Positions 34,032 through 42,496 of a DNA stretch of 64,000 bases are shown piece after piece. A program made the position numbers and the translations under genes. The notes below the pieces were generated by a model. That model had not been told where the DNA came from. It searched no databases and was given only the letters and a program-made list of their open reading frames with translations. This stretch comes from Bacillus multifaciens. Lineage in GTDB: Bacteria > Bacillota > Bacilli > Bacillales > Bacillaceae_G. The stretch lies in assembly GCF_030756675.1 (NCBI RefSeq), contig NZ_JAVBXD010000020.1:1-64000 (forward strand), read 5' to 3'. Position 1 is the first letter of the stretch, and each line of letters starts with the position of its first letter.

Positions 34032-35972
34032 ATGAGTGCTATAACTGGAATTTTACATTTTAACAATGAGTCAATACCGATTGAATACGGTATTAGATTA
34101 ATGAATGATTTGCAAAAATATCCTGCTAATGATATTCAAATATGGCACAAAGAGAACGTTTTCCTCGGCTGTCACGCGCAATGGGTCACACCTGAGTCTG
34201 TTGGTGAACAATTACCTTTTTATGATAACGAAAGAAAATTGGCGATTACAGCAGATGCTATTATCGATAATCGTGAAGAGTTATTTGAGAGGTTGCAAGT
34301 CGATTATGCTGATAGGAAAAGGATAACAGATAGTCAGTTAATTTTGCTCTCCTATCAAAAATGGGGTGAAGAAAGCCCTAAATATTTGGTAGGCGATTTT
34401 ACCTTTATGATTTGGGATGAAAAAAACCAAAAATTATTTGGAGCAAGGGACTTTTCTGGGAGTCGAACTCTATATTATTGTTGTAATCAACAGCAATTAG
34501 CTTTTTGTACGACAATACAACCATTGCTGTCATTACCTTATGTTCGAAAGCAATTAAATGAACAGTGGCTTGCTGAATACTTAGCGATATGTGGAATGGT
34601 TGATGTAGCCGATACCACTATAACGCCTTATAAAAATATAGAACAAGTACCACCATCTCATAGCATTAGGGTAGTTGGGAATAAAGTAACGCTTTCTAGA
34701 TATTGTACGTTAGTTCCAGAAAGAAAGCTTCGCTTAAAGTCAAATGAAGAATATGTAGAAGCATTTCAAGAGGTTTTTCAAGAGGCTGTTACATCTCGAG
34801 TACGAACTTACCGACAAGTTGGAGCACAGCTAAGTGGAGGATTGGATTCGGGTTCTATTGTGAGCTTTGCTGCCAAAGTTTTACGTGAAGAAAACAAACC
34901 ATTACATACATTTAGCTACATACCAACAAATGATTTCGAGGATTTTACACCTAAACATTTAATGCCGAATGAGCGACCGCTTATTAAAGAAACGGTACGA
35001 CATGTAGGAGGTATAGAAGACAATTATTTAGATTTTAAGGGAAGGGATTCCTTTTCTGAAATAACGGATTTCCTCGAAATTATGGAAATACCATATAAAT
35101 TCTTTGAAAATTCTTTTTGGATGAAAGGAATGTTTGAGGAAGGGTACAAGGAAGACGTTGGAGTCCTTTTAAATGGTGGAAGAGGAAATCTATCTATATC
35201 ATGGGGATCAGCTCTGGATTATTATGCTCTTCTTTTAAAAAGGCTAAAGTGGATTCGCCTAGCCCAAGAATTGCATCAATATAGTAAAAATGTAGGTGGA
35301 GCCAGGTTGCGGAGGTTACCATTCATTGCGAGGTTGGCATTTCCGTCTATTGATCGAGCGTTCTCATCAGGTACGCCGTATATATTTCCGATGGTAATTA
35401 ATCCGGATTTTGCAAAAAAGATGGATGTGTTTAATAAACTTAGGGAATATGGAATTGATGAAACGGGATGGTTTTCTGCAGCGAACATATATGAACAAAG
35501 AAAAAGTCACTTTGAAGAGTTGTTTCACTGGAATGCAAGTAATACAGTGGCAACAAAATTATCATTGCACTACTCATTGTGGAAACGCGATCCAAGTAAT
35601 GACATACGTGTGATTCGTTATTGTTTATCTGTACCAGAAGAGCAATATGTACAAAAAGGTGTGGATCGTGCGTTGATTCGTAGATCTACCGAAAAGTATT
35701 TGCCTGATAAAGTACGATTAAATCAACATATTCAAGGTGTACAAGGAGCGGATTGGGTTCATCGAATGAGTCCACACTGGAATATGTTTATAGAAGAGTT
35801 AGAGCAAATGAGTATAGACCAAAGAGCTTTAGAGTTTTTAGATGGTGAAGTAATAAAGCGAGCTCTTCTAAAAGCGAAAGAGGGGCCTCTTTCAGAACGT
35901 GCAATCGATCCTGATTATAAGATTTTAATGCGTAGCTTAATTGTTTATCGATTTATTCAACAATTTAATTGA
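34032..35972 (+). CDS. lasC: lasso peptide isopeptide-bond cyclase (asparagine synthetase-like, LasC)
   Basis: Activates the ring-closing Asp/Glu side chain with ATP and forms the macrolactam of the lasso peptide encoded next. 646 residues from ATG 34032 (ACGGGAGGG upstream). The N-terminal class-II amidotransferase-like domain begins MSAITGI, so the catalytic Cys2 of true asparagine synthetases is Ser and glutaminase activity should be lost, as expected of a cyclase. The synthetase domain has the PP-loop LSGGLDSGSIVSFAAK near 275. It is the first gene of an operon in the order C-A-K-B1-B2-N-D, the arrangement of paeninodin-type clusters. Confidence 0.9.
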   Translation: MSAITGILHFNNESIPIEYGIRLMNDLQKYPANDIQIWHKENVFLGCHAQWVTPESVGEQLPFYDNERKLAITADAIIDNREELFERLQVDYADRKRITDSQLILLSYQKWGEESPKYLVGDFTFMIWDEKNQKLFGARDFSGSRTLYYCCNQQQLAFCTTIQPLLSLPYVRKQLNEQWLAEYLAICGMVDVADTTITPYKNIEQVPPSHSIRVVGNKVTLSRYCTLVPERKLRLKSNEEYVEAFQEVFQEAVTSRVRTYRQVGAQLSGGLDSGSIVSFAAKVLREENKPLHTFSYIPTNDFEDFTPKHLMPNERPLIKETVRHVGGIEDNYLDFKGRDSFSEITDFLEIMEIPYKFFENSFWMKGMFEEGYKEDVGVLLNGGRGNLSISWGSALDYYALLLKRLKWIRLAQELHQYSKNVGGARLRRLPFIARLAFPSIDRAFSSGTPYIFPMVINPDFAKKMDVFNKLREYGIDETGWFSAANIYEQRKSHFEELFHWNASNTVATKLSLHYSLWKRDPSNDIRVIRYCLSVPEEQYVQKGVDRALIRRSTEKYLPDKVRLNQHIQGVQGADWVHRMSPHWNMFIEELEQMSIDQRALEFLDGEVIKRALLKAKEGPLSERAIDPDYKILMRSLIVYRFIQQFN

Positions 35973-35986
35973 AAGGAGGTGAGAAC

Positions 35987-36142
35987 ATGAAAAAGGAATG
36001 GCAACAACCTGTATTAGAAGTACTTGATGTTAACATGACAATGGCTTCAACAGTTTATGGTCCATATACTGACGAAGCATATAATCCTGGTACACCTGTT
36101 GATCCAAATAATCCAAATACTTGGGACCGTTTTACTAGCTGA
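35987..36142 (+). CDS. lasA: paeninodin-type lasso peptide precursor (LasA)
   Basis: A 51-residue precursor behind a strong site (GAAAGGAGGTGAGAAC), 14 bp after the cyclase. The leader MKKEWQQPVLEVLDVNMTMA carries the W-x2-P-x-L recognition motif (YxxPxL type) bound by the RRE protein, and Thr18. The core is STVYGPYTDEAYNPGTPVDP plus NNPNTWDRFTS (31 residues if it starts at Ser21, 32 if at Ala20). Counting from Ser21, Asp29 is position 9, giving a normal 9-residue ring. Counting from Ala20 (Thr at -2) the first acid is position 10. It ends in Ser, the residue phosphorylated in paeninodin. The core is long and Pro/Asn-rich. Confidence 0.9.
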   Translation: MKKEWQQPVLEVLDVNMTMASTVYGPYTDEAYNPGTPVDPNNPNTWDRFTS

Positions 36143-36231
36143 TTGCGAAGTAGCATATACAATTTTTCTTGCTGAATGTATATCTATGAAGCTATGTAAG
36201 ATGTTCTTATTTTTAAGTTTGTATATGCTAA

Positions 36232-36272
36232 AAAGACCTTTATACTTTTTTATTGTATAAAGGTCTTTCATT
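36232..36272 (+). terminator. attenuating terminator after the lasso precursor gene
   Basis: AAAGACCTTTATAC (36232-36245) and GTATAAAGGTCTTT (36255-36268) form a perfect 14-bp stem with a 9-base loop, followed by CATTT. Partial read-through would give much more precursor mRNA than maturation-enzyme mRNA. Confidence 0.85.
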
Positions 36273-36300
36273 TAATCATGGATATATTGGAGTGAAAATA

Positions 36301-37227
36301 ATGCTAGAAACTGAAAAAAAGGTTATGTATAAAGCCTTTGATTTCAAAATTTCAAGTGAAATTCCTTTGCCGGAATTAAATCGAATAAATGAGCAAGAGG
36401 TTTCGATAGACATTGAAATTGAAATTGATAATATGTTAAGTTTTTCCTCTGAATTAGTAGATACACCATTTAAACATGTTGTTAAAGATGATCAAGTGAT
36501 GTTTTATGTTCCTGATGTGGGCTTTTTTTCCGCTCAAGCGGGAAAAAGGATAGCAGTTTGCCCACTCGATGGTGCAGATGATAGTTTGGTCAGGCTATAT
36601 ATTCTTGGAACATGTATGGGTGTAGTATTGATGCAAAAAAAAATACTTCCTTTGCATGGTAGTGCTGTAGTAATTGATGGGAAAGCATATGCTTTTGTAG
36701 GTGATTCAGGTGCTGGAAAGTCGACGTTAGCTTCAGCGTTTTTGAAGAGAGGATATAAACTTGTAAGTGATGATGTAATAGCTGTATCACTTTCTAACGA
36801 TAATGTTCCTATTGTAACACCATCATATCCGCAGCAAAAGTTATGGCAAGAGAGTCTTGAGAATTTTGGTATGGATAAAAGCCAATATAAATCAATATAT
36901 GGTAGAGAAAATAAATACAGTGTGCCAGTTTCTTCTCATTATTTTTCTAAGCCAGTACCACTTGCGGGTGTATTTGAACTAGTAAAGACAGAGAATGAAA
37001 TGATTGAATTACAACAAGTTGAAAAACTTGAGCGTTTACATACCCTCTTCCGTCAAACTTATCGTAATTTTCTCATTCCACGCTTAGGATTAATGGACTG
37101 GCACTTTCACATTTCTACAAATATGATAAACAACCTTGCTGTTTATCGATTATGTCGACCGTTGTCTGGATTTAGTGCTCCGCAACTAGTAGACCTAGTA
37201 ATAAACACTATAAATAAAGGAGAATAA
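36301..37227 (+). CDS. lasK: lasso peptide serine kinase (HPr kinase-like, PadeK/PsmK type)
   Basis: Predicted to phosphorylate the C-terminal Ser of the precursor before cyclisation, as shown for paeninodin-type kinases. 308 residues from ATG 36301 (GGAGTG upstream); an open frame from 36253 lies inside the terminator and is rejected. HPr-kinase features are LPLHGSAVVIDGKAYAF (117-132), the P-loop GDSGAGKST (134-142) and LVSDDVIAV (154-162). The N-terminal region is unlike HprK and fits the peptide-kinase group. It immediately precedes the RRE gene. Confidence 0.88.
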   Translation: MLETEKKVMYKAFDFKISSEIPLPELNRINEQEVSIDIEIEIDNMLSFSSELVDTPFKHVVKDDQVMFYVPDVGFFSAQAGKRIAVCPLDGADDSLVRLYILGTCMGVVLMQKKILPLHGSAVVIDGKAYAFVGDSGAGKSTLASAFLKRGYKLVSDDVIAVSLSNDNVPIVTPSYPQQKLWQESLENFGMDKSQYKSIYGRENKYSVPVSSHYFSKPVPLAGVFELVKTENEMIELQQVEKLERLHTLFRQTYRNFLIPRLGLMDWHFHISTNMINNLAVYRLCRPLSGFSAPQLVDLVINTINKGE

Positions 37228-37230
37228 GTG

Positions 37231-37536
37231 ATGTCGAAAAAGCAGGATATTTCATTAAATCAATTTATTGCACAAGTCCCAGGAAATATCGTAAGTGATA
37301 TGGATGGAGAAAAAGTAATGTTAAGTATTTCTAATGGGAAATACTACAATCTAGGTGCAGTAGGTGGAATTATTTGGGCGCTTATAGAGAAACCAATATC
37401 GGTTACCAAAGTAGTTACTGAACTAATGCAAGAATATGACATTGATCAGTCTACATGTGAAAAGCAAGTTATTTCTTTTTTGGAGCTTTTGTTAGATGAA
37501 GCTTTGATTGAAATCGTAGAAGAGGCAGCCGAGTAA
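37231..37536 (+). CDS. lasB1: lasso RiPP recognition element protein, PqqD-like (LasB1)
   Basis: Binds the W-x2-P-x-L leader motif and delivers the precursor to the leader peptidase and other enzymes. 101 residues from ATG 37231, behind GGAGAATAAGTG. The winged-helix PqqD fold is recognisable from DMDGEKVMLSISNGKYYNLG, then AVGGIIWALIEKP, then a C-terminal helix pair ending FLELLLDEALIEIV. It lies between the kinase and the peptidase, the standard B1-B2 order in Firmicute clusters. Confidence 0.9.
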   Translation: MSKKQDISLNQFIAQVPGNIVSDMDGEKVMLSISNGKYYNLGAVGGIIWALIEKPISVTKVVTELMQEYDIDQSTCEKQVISFLELLLDEALIEIVEEAAE

Positions 37537-37575
37537 TCTAGTATTTTATTCTAGATAAGAAGTAGGGAAGTGTGT

Positions 37576-38028
37576 ATGAATATACTAAAAAAGATACGAA
37601 CGTTTCTTTCATTAGATATGAAAACAATGTTTTTATTAATAGAGGCTTATATTTATTTGGGATGGGCTCGTATTCTTAAAGGTAGGCCATTCTCTAAGGT
37701 TGCTCCTACATTAGGTGTTCCAATGAATGAAACATCTTTAAGTTATAATGAGTCTAATAAATTTGTATTGAGAGATATTTCCGAAGCAATACATATTATG
37801 AGCCGTCATACCTTTTGGGAAAGTAAGTGTCTTGTAAGGGCAATAGCTGGAATGAAAATGCTAGAGAGACGACAAATGGAGAGTACACTATATTTAGGAA
37901 CTGCGAAGGATGAGAACGGAAATATGATTGCTCATGCATGGTTGCGTAGCGGCCCTTTTTATATTACTGGAGCAGAAGAAATGAAGAGGTTCACTGTAGT
38001 TAGTAAATTTGCTAGAAAAATTGGTTAA
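37576..38028 (+). CDS. lasB2: lasso leader peptidase, transglutaminase-like (LasB2)
   Basis: Cleaves the leader so the core N-terminus can attack the activated acid. 150 residues from ATG 37576 (AGGGA upstream). The cysteine-protease core shows Cys85 in ESKCLVRAIAGMKML and His120 in IAHAWLRSGPFYITG, matching LasB2/McjB C-domains. The acidic third member of the triad is not obvious after the histidine. An N-terminal helix bundle precedes it. Stand-alone B2 beside a separate B1 is the Gram-positive form. Confidence 0.9.
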   Translation: MNILKKIRTFLSLDMKTMFLLIEAYIYLGWARILKGRPFSKVAPTLGVPMNETSLSYNESNKFVLRDISEAIHIMSRHTFWESKCLVRAIAGMKMLERRQMESTLYLGTAKDENGNMIAHAWLRSGPFYITGAEEMKRFTVVSKFARKIG

Positions 38029-38049
38029 AAAATCTTGAAGGAGAATATC

Positions 38050-39237
38050 ATGCATAATAGTTTTGGGCTTGATTTAAGATGTGTGCCTAAGGAGCTCAAA
38101 TTGCAGCTTGAAATCATGAAAAGAGAGACTGCTGCGGAGCTACAAGAAATCGATAAGGCTTGGTTTGAAAACATTGATTGGGATAAGTTTCTCGAACTAA
38201 CAATTCATCACCGTGTGTATTCGTTTATTTATCCAAAGATGAAAGTGTTGGATGGGAATTTGGTTCCTGTACATGTCATGCAAACTTTACATCAATATTT
38301 TAAGATGAATACATTTCAAATGCTGCATTTAAGTGCAGAAATGGAACATGTGAGTAAATTGTTTGCTGAAAACGAAATTCGTCTCCTTGTATTAAAAGGT
38401 CCTGTACTTGCTGATGATCTTTATGGTGATATTTCTCTACGTACTTCGAGTGATTTGGATGTTCTCATTCCCTTACATAATCTCGATAGAGCGGAAGAAC
38501 TTTTATTGAACCTTGGCTATGTTAAAGATGATTATATTGTTAGCGTTTTAAATGATTGGAAATGGAGACATCATCATATAACATATATTCATCCTCAGAA
38601 GAACATTAAGATCGAAATTCATTGGAGACTAAATCCTGGTCCAGGAAAGGAACCAAACTTTGAAGAACTATGGAAACGAAAGAGAATAAGTTCACTTACT
38701 AGTAACCCTGTTTACATTTTAGGTAGGGAAGATCTATTTTTATTTCTTGTTTCTCATGGTGCACGTCATGGTTGGTCAAGGCTGCGTTGGTTAGTAGACA
38801 TTAATCAAATTGTAAAGCAACAACTTGATTGGGAAAAAATTATTAAGTTATTGAAGAAATATCATTACCTTCAAATAGGTAGTCAAGCATTGTTTTTAAC
38901 TTCGCAGTTACTAAAAACTCCATTAATTGAAGAAGTGGAACCATTGTTATCTGGAAACCGTCCGAAGATGTTAGCACAAGAAGCAGTATTTTATTTAGAA
39001 AAAATGGTGAACTTACATACAGATCCTGTTCCAGATGACGTAGCGATGTACCATAGTCGTCACTTATTTTCATTAATGTCTTATCAGCAAAAGTTTTTAT
39101 ATCTTGTAAGCTGTCTTTATCCTTATCCAATTGATGCTGAAACATTGCCGTTACCTAAGCAACTTCATATGTTGTACTTTCCTTTACGTCCTATTTTATG
39201 CATCTGGAGAAAAGTAAGAAAGCACGAATTATCATGA
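38050..39237 (+). CDS. nucleotidyltransferase-family tailoring protein (NTP_transf_5, PsmN-like)
   Basis: 395 residues from ATG 38050, 6 bp after AAGGAG. LLVLKGPVLADDLYGD (about 114-130) and RTSSDLDVLIPL (near 132-143) form the pol-beta-type site with the paired Asp of DLDVL. HHITYIHPQKNIKIEIHWRL follows. This uncharacterised nucleotidyltransferase family recurs in kinase-bearing lasso clusters. In the pseudomycoidin cluster, as I recall, the homologue adds further groups to the phosphorylated C-terminus. Here it likely acts after the kinase; the group transferred is unknown. Confidence 0.82.
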   Translation: MHNSFGLDLRCVPKELKLQLEIMKRETAAELQEIDKAWFENIDWDKFLELTIHHRVYSFIYPKMKVLDGNLVPVHVMQTLHQYFKMNTFQMLHLSAEMEHVSKLFAENEIRLLVLKGPVLADDLYGDISLRTSSDLDVLIPLHNLDRAEELLLNLGYVKDDYIVSVLNDWKWRHHHITYIHPQKNIKIEIHWRLNPGPGKEPNFEELWKRKRISSLTSNPVYILGREDLFLFLVSHGARHGWSRLRWLVDINQIVKQQLDWEKIIKLLKKYHYLQIGSQALFLTSQLLKTPLIEEVEPLLSGNRPKMLAQEAVFYLEKMVNLHTDPVPDDVAMYHSRHLFSLMSYQQKFLYLVSCLYPYPIDAETLPLPKQLHMLYFPLRPILCIWRKVRKHELS

Positions 39238-39250
39238 GGAGGACAAAATA

Positions 39251-41053
39251 GTGGAACATCTCTTATATTTTGCAAAGAAGTTACATTCTTTTTCTGGGAA
39301 AATATTGTATATAAATCTATTAGGGATGGCCTTAGTCAGTCTTTTGGAGGGAATAGGAATTCTTTTATTAATTCCTACGATAAGTATCAGTGGAGTTGTA
39401 AAGGTAGATAATGGTTCAACCCCAGTTCCAGAGATGTTAAAATTTCTGCACAATATTCCTGAAACAATAAGTTTGTTGCTTATCTTAGGCATTTATATCT
39501 TTTTGGTAATAGCTCAGTCCCTCTTACAGCAAAATCTTACCCTTCGCAATACAAAAATTCTTATGAATTTTACAAACCATATAAGATTGGAAATTTATCG
39601 TGCTTTATTACAGGCGAATTGGGCTTTTTTTGTGAAAAAGAGGAAGTCTGATCTTATCAATGCGATGACTGAAGAATTAGGACGCGTTATAAATGGAACA
39701 AACTTATTTTTTCAGATGTTAACTGCCCTTATTTTTACACTAATACAGCTTGGAATCGCCTTATGGCTATCTGTAAAAATAACAATTTTTGTACTATTCG
39801 CTGGTTTAGTACTTGCCTATTTTTCTAGACATTTTATAAAAAAGTCAAGAGCGCTAGGAAATCAAACATCTGAGATAGCTAAAAGTTATCTAGGGGGTAT
39901 AACAGACCATTTTAATGGAGTTAAAGATATTAAAAGTAATATGTTGGAAGAATCTAGATATACATGGTTGCACAATTGGTGCCAAAAGATAGAGCGAGAG
40001 CAATTGGCATTTATAAAATTGAAAAATGGCTCACAACTTTTTTATAAAGTTACATCGTCTATTCTAATTGCATTTCTTATTTTTACATCTGTAAAACTAT
40101 TCCAAGCCCAGCCGGGACAATTAATATTAATTATCCTAATTTTTTCTAGGTTATGGCCGCGATTTACAAGTATTCAGTCTAACCTGGAACAACTTGCTGC
40201 AAGTGTTCCTGCTTTTAAGTCTTTAATCGAATTGCAGGAAGACTGTCACAAAGCCGCGGAACTGCAGGATATAGAACGACAATATAAAAATGTAAAGCCA
40301 ATGTCTATAGAAAAGGGGATTGAATGTCGAAATATTTATTTTCGATACAATTCGAAGGAATCCTTATATGCTCTTCAAAATATCAATTTCCAGATACCTT
40401 CCAACTGTATGACAGCTATTGTCGGTCGTTCGGGAGCTGGAAAAAGTACCTTAATTGATATTTTAATGGGACTTATGCAACCAGAAAAAGGACATGTATT
40501 AATAGATGGTACTCCGCTCACAAGTGATAATTTATTGTCATTAAGAAAATCTATTAGCTATGTTCCACAAGATCCATTTTTATTTAATGCAAGCATAAGA
40601 GAAAATTTGTTGATGATTGAACCAAATGCAAGTGAAGAACAAATTTGGGAGGCATTGGAATTTTCGGCAGCTGCTGAATTTGTACGAAGACTTCCGCAAG
40701 GACTTGATACATTCATTGGAGATCGCGGAGTTAGGCTTTCTGGAGGAGAGCGACAACGGCTTGTACTAGCACGAGCTATTTTAAGAAAACCTTCGATTCT
40801 AGTGCTAGATGAAGCGACAAGTGCGTTAGATACGGAAAATGAAGCGAAAATTCAAACTGCTCTAGAAAGATTAAAAGGAAAGATGACCATTATCGTGATT
40901 GCCCATCGTTTATCAACGATACGTAATGCTGATCAAGTAATTGTATTAGATAAGGGAGAAATCGTTCAAAAAGGAGCCTTTGTCCAGTTGGCAAAAGAAA
41001 AAAGAGGTATGTTTAGTAAGCTGTTAGGAAATCAGGTAGAAGTTAGCGTATAG
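39251..41053 (+). CDS. lasD: lasso peptide ABC exporter (LasD)
   Basis: Exports the mature peptide and usually gives self-immunity. A 600-residue half-transporter with fused domains: about six membrane helices (20-310) and an ATPase domain with Walker A VGRSGAGKST near 390, signature LSGGERQR near 496 and Walker B ILVLDEATSALD near 516. There is no N-terminal peptidase (C39) domain, as expected when a LasB2 peptidase is present. GTG 39251 follows GAGGAGGACAAAATA. It is the last gene of the lasso operon. Confidence 0.9.
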   Translation: MEHLLYFAKKLHSFSGKILYINLLGMALVSLLEGIGILLLIPTISISGVVKVDNGSTPVPEMLKFLHNIPETISLLLILGIYIFLVIAQSLLQQNLTLRNTKILMNFTNHIRLEIYRALLQANWAFFVKKRKSDLINAMTEELGRVINGTNLFFQMLTALIFTLIQLGIALWLSVKITIFVLFAGLVLAYFSRHFIKKSRALGNQTSEIAKSYLGGITDHFNGVKDIKSNMLEESRYTWLHNWCQKIEREQLAFIKLKNGSQLFYKVTSSILIAFLIFTSVKLFQAQPGQLILIILIFSRLWPRFTSIQSNLEQLAASVPAFKSLIELQEDCHKAAELQDIERQYKNVKPMSIEKGIECRNIYFRYNSKESLYALQNINFQIPSNCMTAIVGRSGAGKSTLIDILMGLMQPEKGHVLIDGTPLTSDNLLSLRKSISYVPQDPFLFNASIRENLLMIEPNASEEQIWEALEFSAAAEFVRRLPQGLDTFIGDRGVRLSGGERQRLVLARAILRKPSILVLDEATSALDTENEAKIQTALERLKGKMTIIVIAHRLSTIRNADQVIVLDKGEIVQKGAFVQLAKEKRGMFSKLLGNQVEVSV

Positions 41054-41084
41054 AGATAGTAGTGATTTGGAAACCTGCTGGCGG

Positions 41085-41124
41085 GATTTTCATCAGTAGA
41101 GAATGTTCTCTGCTGATGAAAATC
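41085..41124. terminator. bidirectional hairpin between lasD and the deacetylase gene
   Basis: GATTTTCATCAG-tAGAGA pairs with TCTCT-gCTGATGAAAATC in a long stem. The T-run is weak on both sides, but the place between convergent genes fits a shared terminator. Confidence 0.7.
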
Positions 41125-41130
41125 TTCACT

Positions 41131-41961
41131 TTATTGTCTTTGCTTTGTAGTATTAAACATTTTCGGAAGAGTTACGAACCGTGCTCCATTAGATGTAAGA
41201 TCAGGAATAAATCGGTCAAGAGCGTCTACGGAACCTTGTAATTTCCCTCCTGGTGCAGTGTGTTGTAAGAGGATACTTCCAGGAAAAGCATTCCCTAATA
41301 CTTTGTTAGTAATTTCCTGGGCATTTAAGCCTTTCCAATCTAATGTATCTACACTCCATTGAATAATCATAAAGTTCTGTTCAGCAGCCCATTTCATTTG
41401 ATTTTCATTTATAATCCCATAAGGAGGACGGAAGAATTTAGGGGAGTATCCGGTTAGTTTTTGTAATATTTTTTCTGTTTTTAACATCTGCTCATGATAT
41501 TGCTTATCATCTATTTTATTTAAATTAGGATGATTATAAGTATGATTTCCTACGATATGTCCTTCGCTAACAATCCGTTTTACAACTTCAGGATATCTTT
41601 CAGCATTTTCTCCTAATAGAAAAAAAGTCGCCTTTACACCATGTTTTTTCAATTTATTTAATACTTGAGGGGTGTAAACGGGATCTGGACCATCATCGAA
41701 TGTGAGAGCGACTTCGGCCTTATTATAAGGTCCTGCAAACGCATATGCGTATTTTTCTACCCATGAAAAAGGAGTCCATGAGCCTCTAAATGCCGGACTC
41801 GTTTGTAAGATAGGAAAGGTCTCCGCGTAATGTGCAGGATAAAATGTATTATGAACAAGCGGATAAGGAGTCTTAAAAGAGGAAATATCGCGTGGAATAT
41901 TATAATAAGGAACATATTGAAAAGGAACTACTATTTGGGTTGGGTAAAAATCGTATATCAT
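41131..41961 (-). CDS. polysaccharide deacetylase (NodB domain)
   Basis: A carbohydrate esterase family 4 enzyme that probably removes N-acetyl groups from peptidoglycan or a GlcNAc polymer. 276 residues with the metal-binding motif 1 TFDDGPDP (87-94, D89/D90), motif 2 HTYNH (140-144), motif 3 RPPYG (178-182), a conserved DTLDW segment, and LLQHTAPGG near the C-terminus. The first 80 residues are Tyr/Pro-rich and show no typical signal peptide, so localisation is open. On the minus strand, AAGGGGGTATTTTA precedes the ATG. Convergent with the lasso operon. Confidence 0.88.
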   Translation of the reverse strand: MIYDFYPTQIVVPFQYVPYYNIPRDISSFKTPYPLVHNTFYPAHYAETFPILQTSPAFRGSWTPFSWVEKYAYAFAGPYNKAEVALTFDDGPDPVYTPQVLNKLKKHGVKATFFLLGENAERYPEVVKRIVSEGHIVGNHTYNHPNLNKIDDKQYHEQMLKTEKILQKLTGYSPKFFRPPYGIINENQMKWAAEQNFMIIQWSVDTLDWKGLNAQEITNKVLGNAFPGSILLQHTAPGGKLQGSVDALDRFIPDLTSNGARFVTLPKMFNTTKQRQ

Positions 41962-42092
41962 TAAAATACCCCCTTAGAAAAGATAACACTCTCTTTAAAA
42001 CTTTTATATGTTAGTAATTGTAGTTTGGTTAGGAGAGAATGAAGAAGTCCTCAATGAGAAAAATTTTGTTTTAATTTGTAAAAATTGGAACA

Positions 42093-42160
42093 GTACCTTG
42101 TAATATTCAATACTGAATGATATATTATAATTAATAAGGTACCTTGTATTGAATAGTACT
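42093..42160 (+). promoter_or_regulatory. paired 23-bp operator repeats upstream of the PadR operon
   Basis: Copy 1 is at 42093-42115 and copy 2 at 42138-42160. Both start (A/G)GTACCTTGTA and end TACT, and each is an imperfect palindrome; copy 2 includes AAGGTACCTT. PadR repressors bind such dyads upstream of their own gene, so autoregulation is likely. Confidence 0.6.
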
Positions 42161-42181
42161 GGATAGAGAGGAGGATTGCCT

Positions 42182-42493
42182 TTGAATGTTCAATTTAAAA
42201 AAGGGGTATTGGAGCTTTGTGTTCTTGCGCTTGTAAAGAAACGAGATTGCTATGGCTATGAATTAGTTCAGCAAATTTCAAATAAATTTTTAATATCTGA
42301 GGGTTCAGTATATCCTTTGTTACGCCGTTTAACGAAAGAAGGGTACTTCCAGACGTATTTAAAAGAATCTTCGGAAGGGCCTCCGCGTAAATATTATCAG
42401 TTAACAAATCAAGGCGCGGAACAGCTCTATACACTTGTGACAGAGTGGCGTGATTTTGCAAGAGGCGTACAAGAAATTATTGAAGAGGTGTAG
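42182..42493 (+). CDS. PadR-family transcriptional regulator
   Basis: A 103-residue winged-helix repressor: [48 protein letters not shown] and [13 protein letters not shown] are the PadR landmarks. The start is TTG 42182, 7 bp after GAGGAGG; a TTG at 42176 is too close to the ribosome site. It heads a three-gene operon with a HAAS-domain and a DUF4097 membrane protein. This set is common in Firmicutes and often tied to cell-envelope stress. It probably autoregulates through the two dyads just upstream. Confidence 0.9.
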   Translation: MNVQFKKGVLELCVLALVKKRDCYGYELVQQISNKFLISEGSVYPLLRRLTKEGYFQTYLKESSEGPPRKYYQLTNQGAEQLYTLVTEWRDFARGVQEIIEEV

Positions 42494-42496
42494 AGA

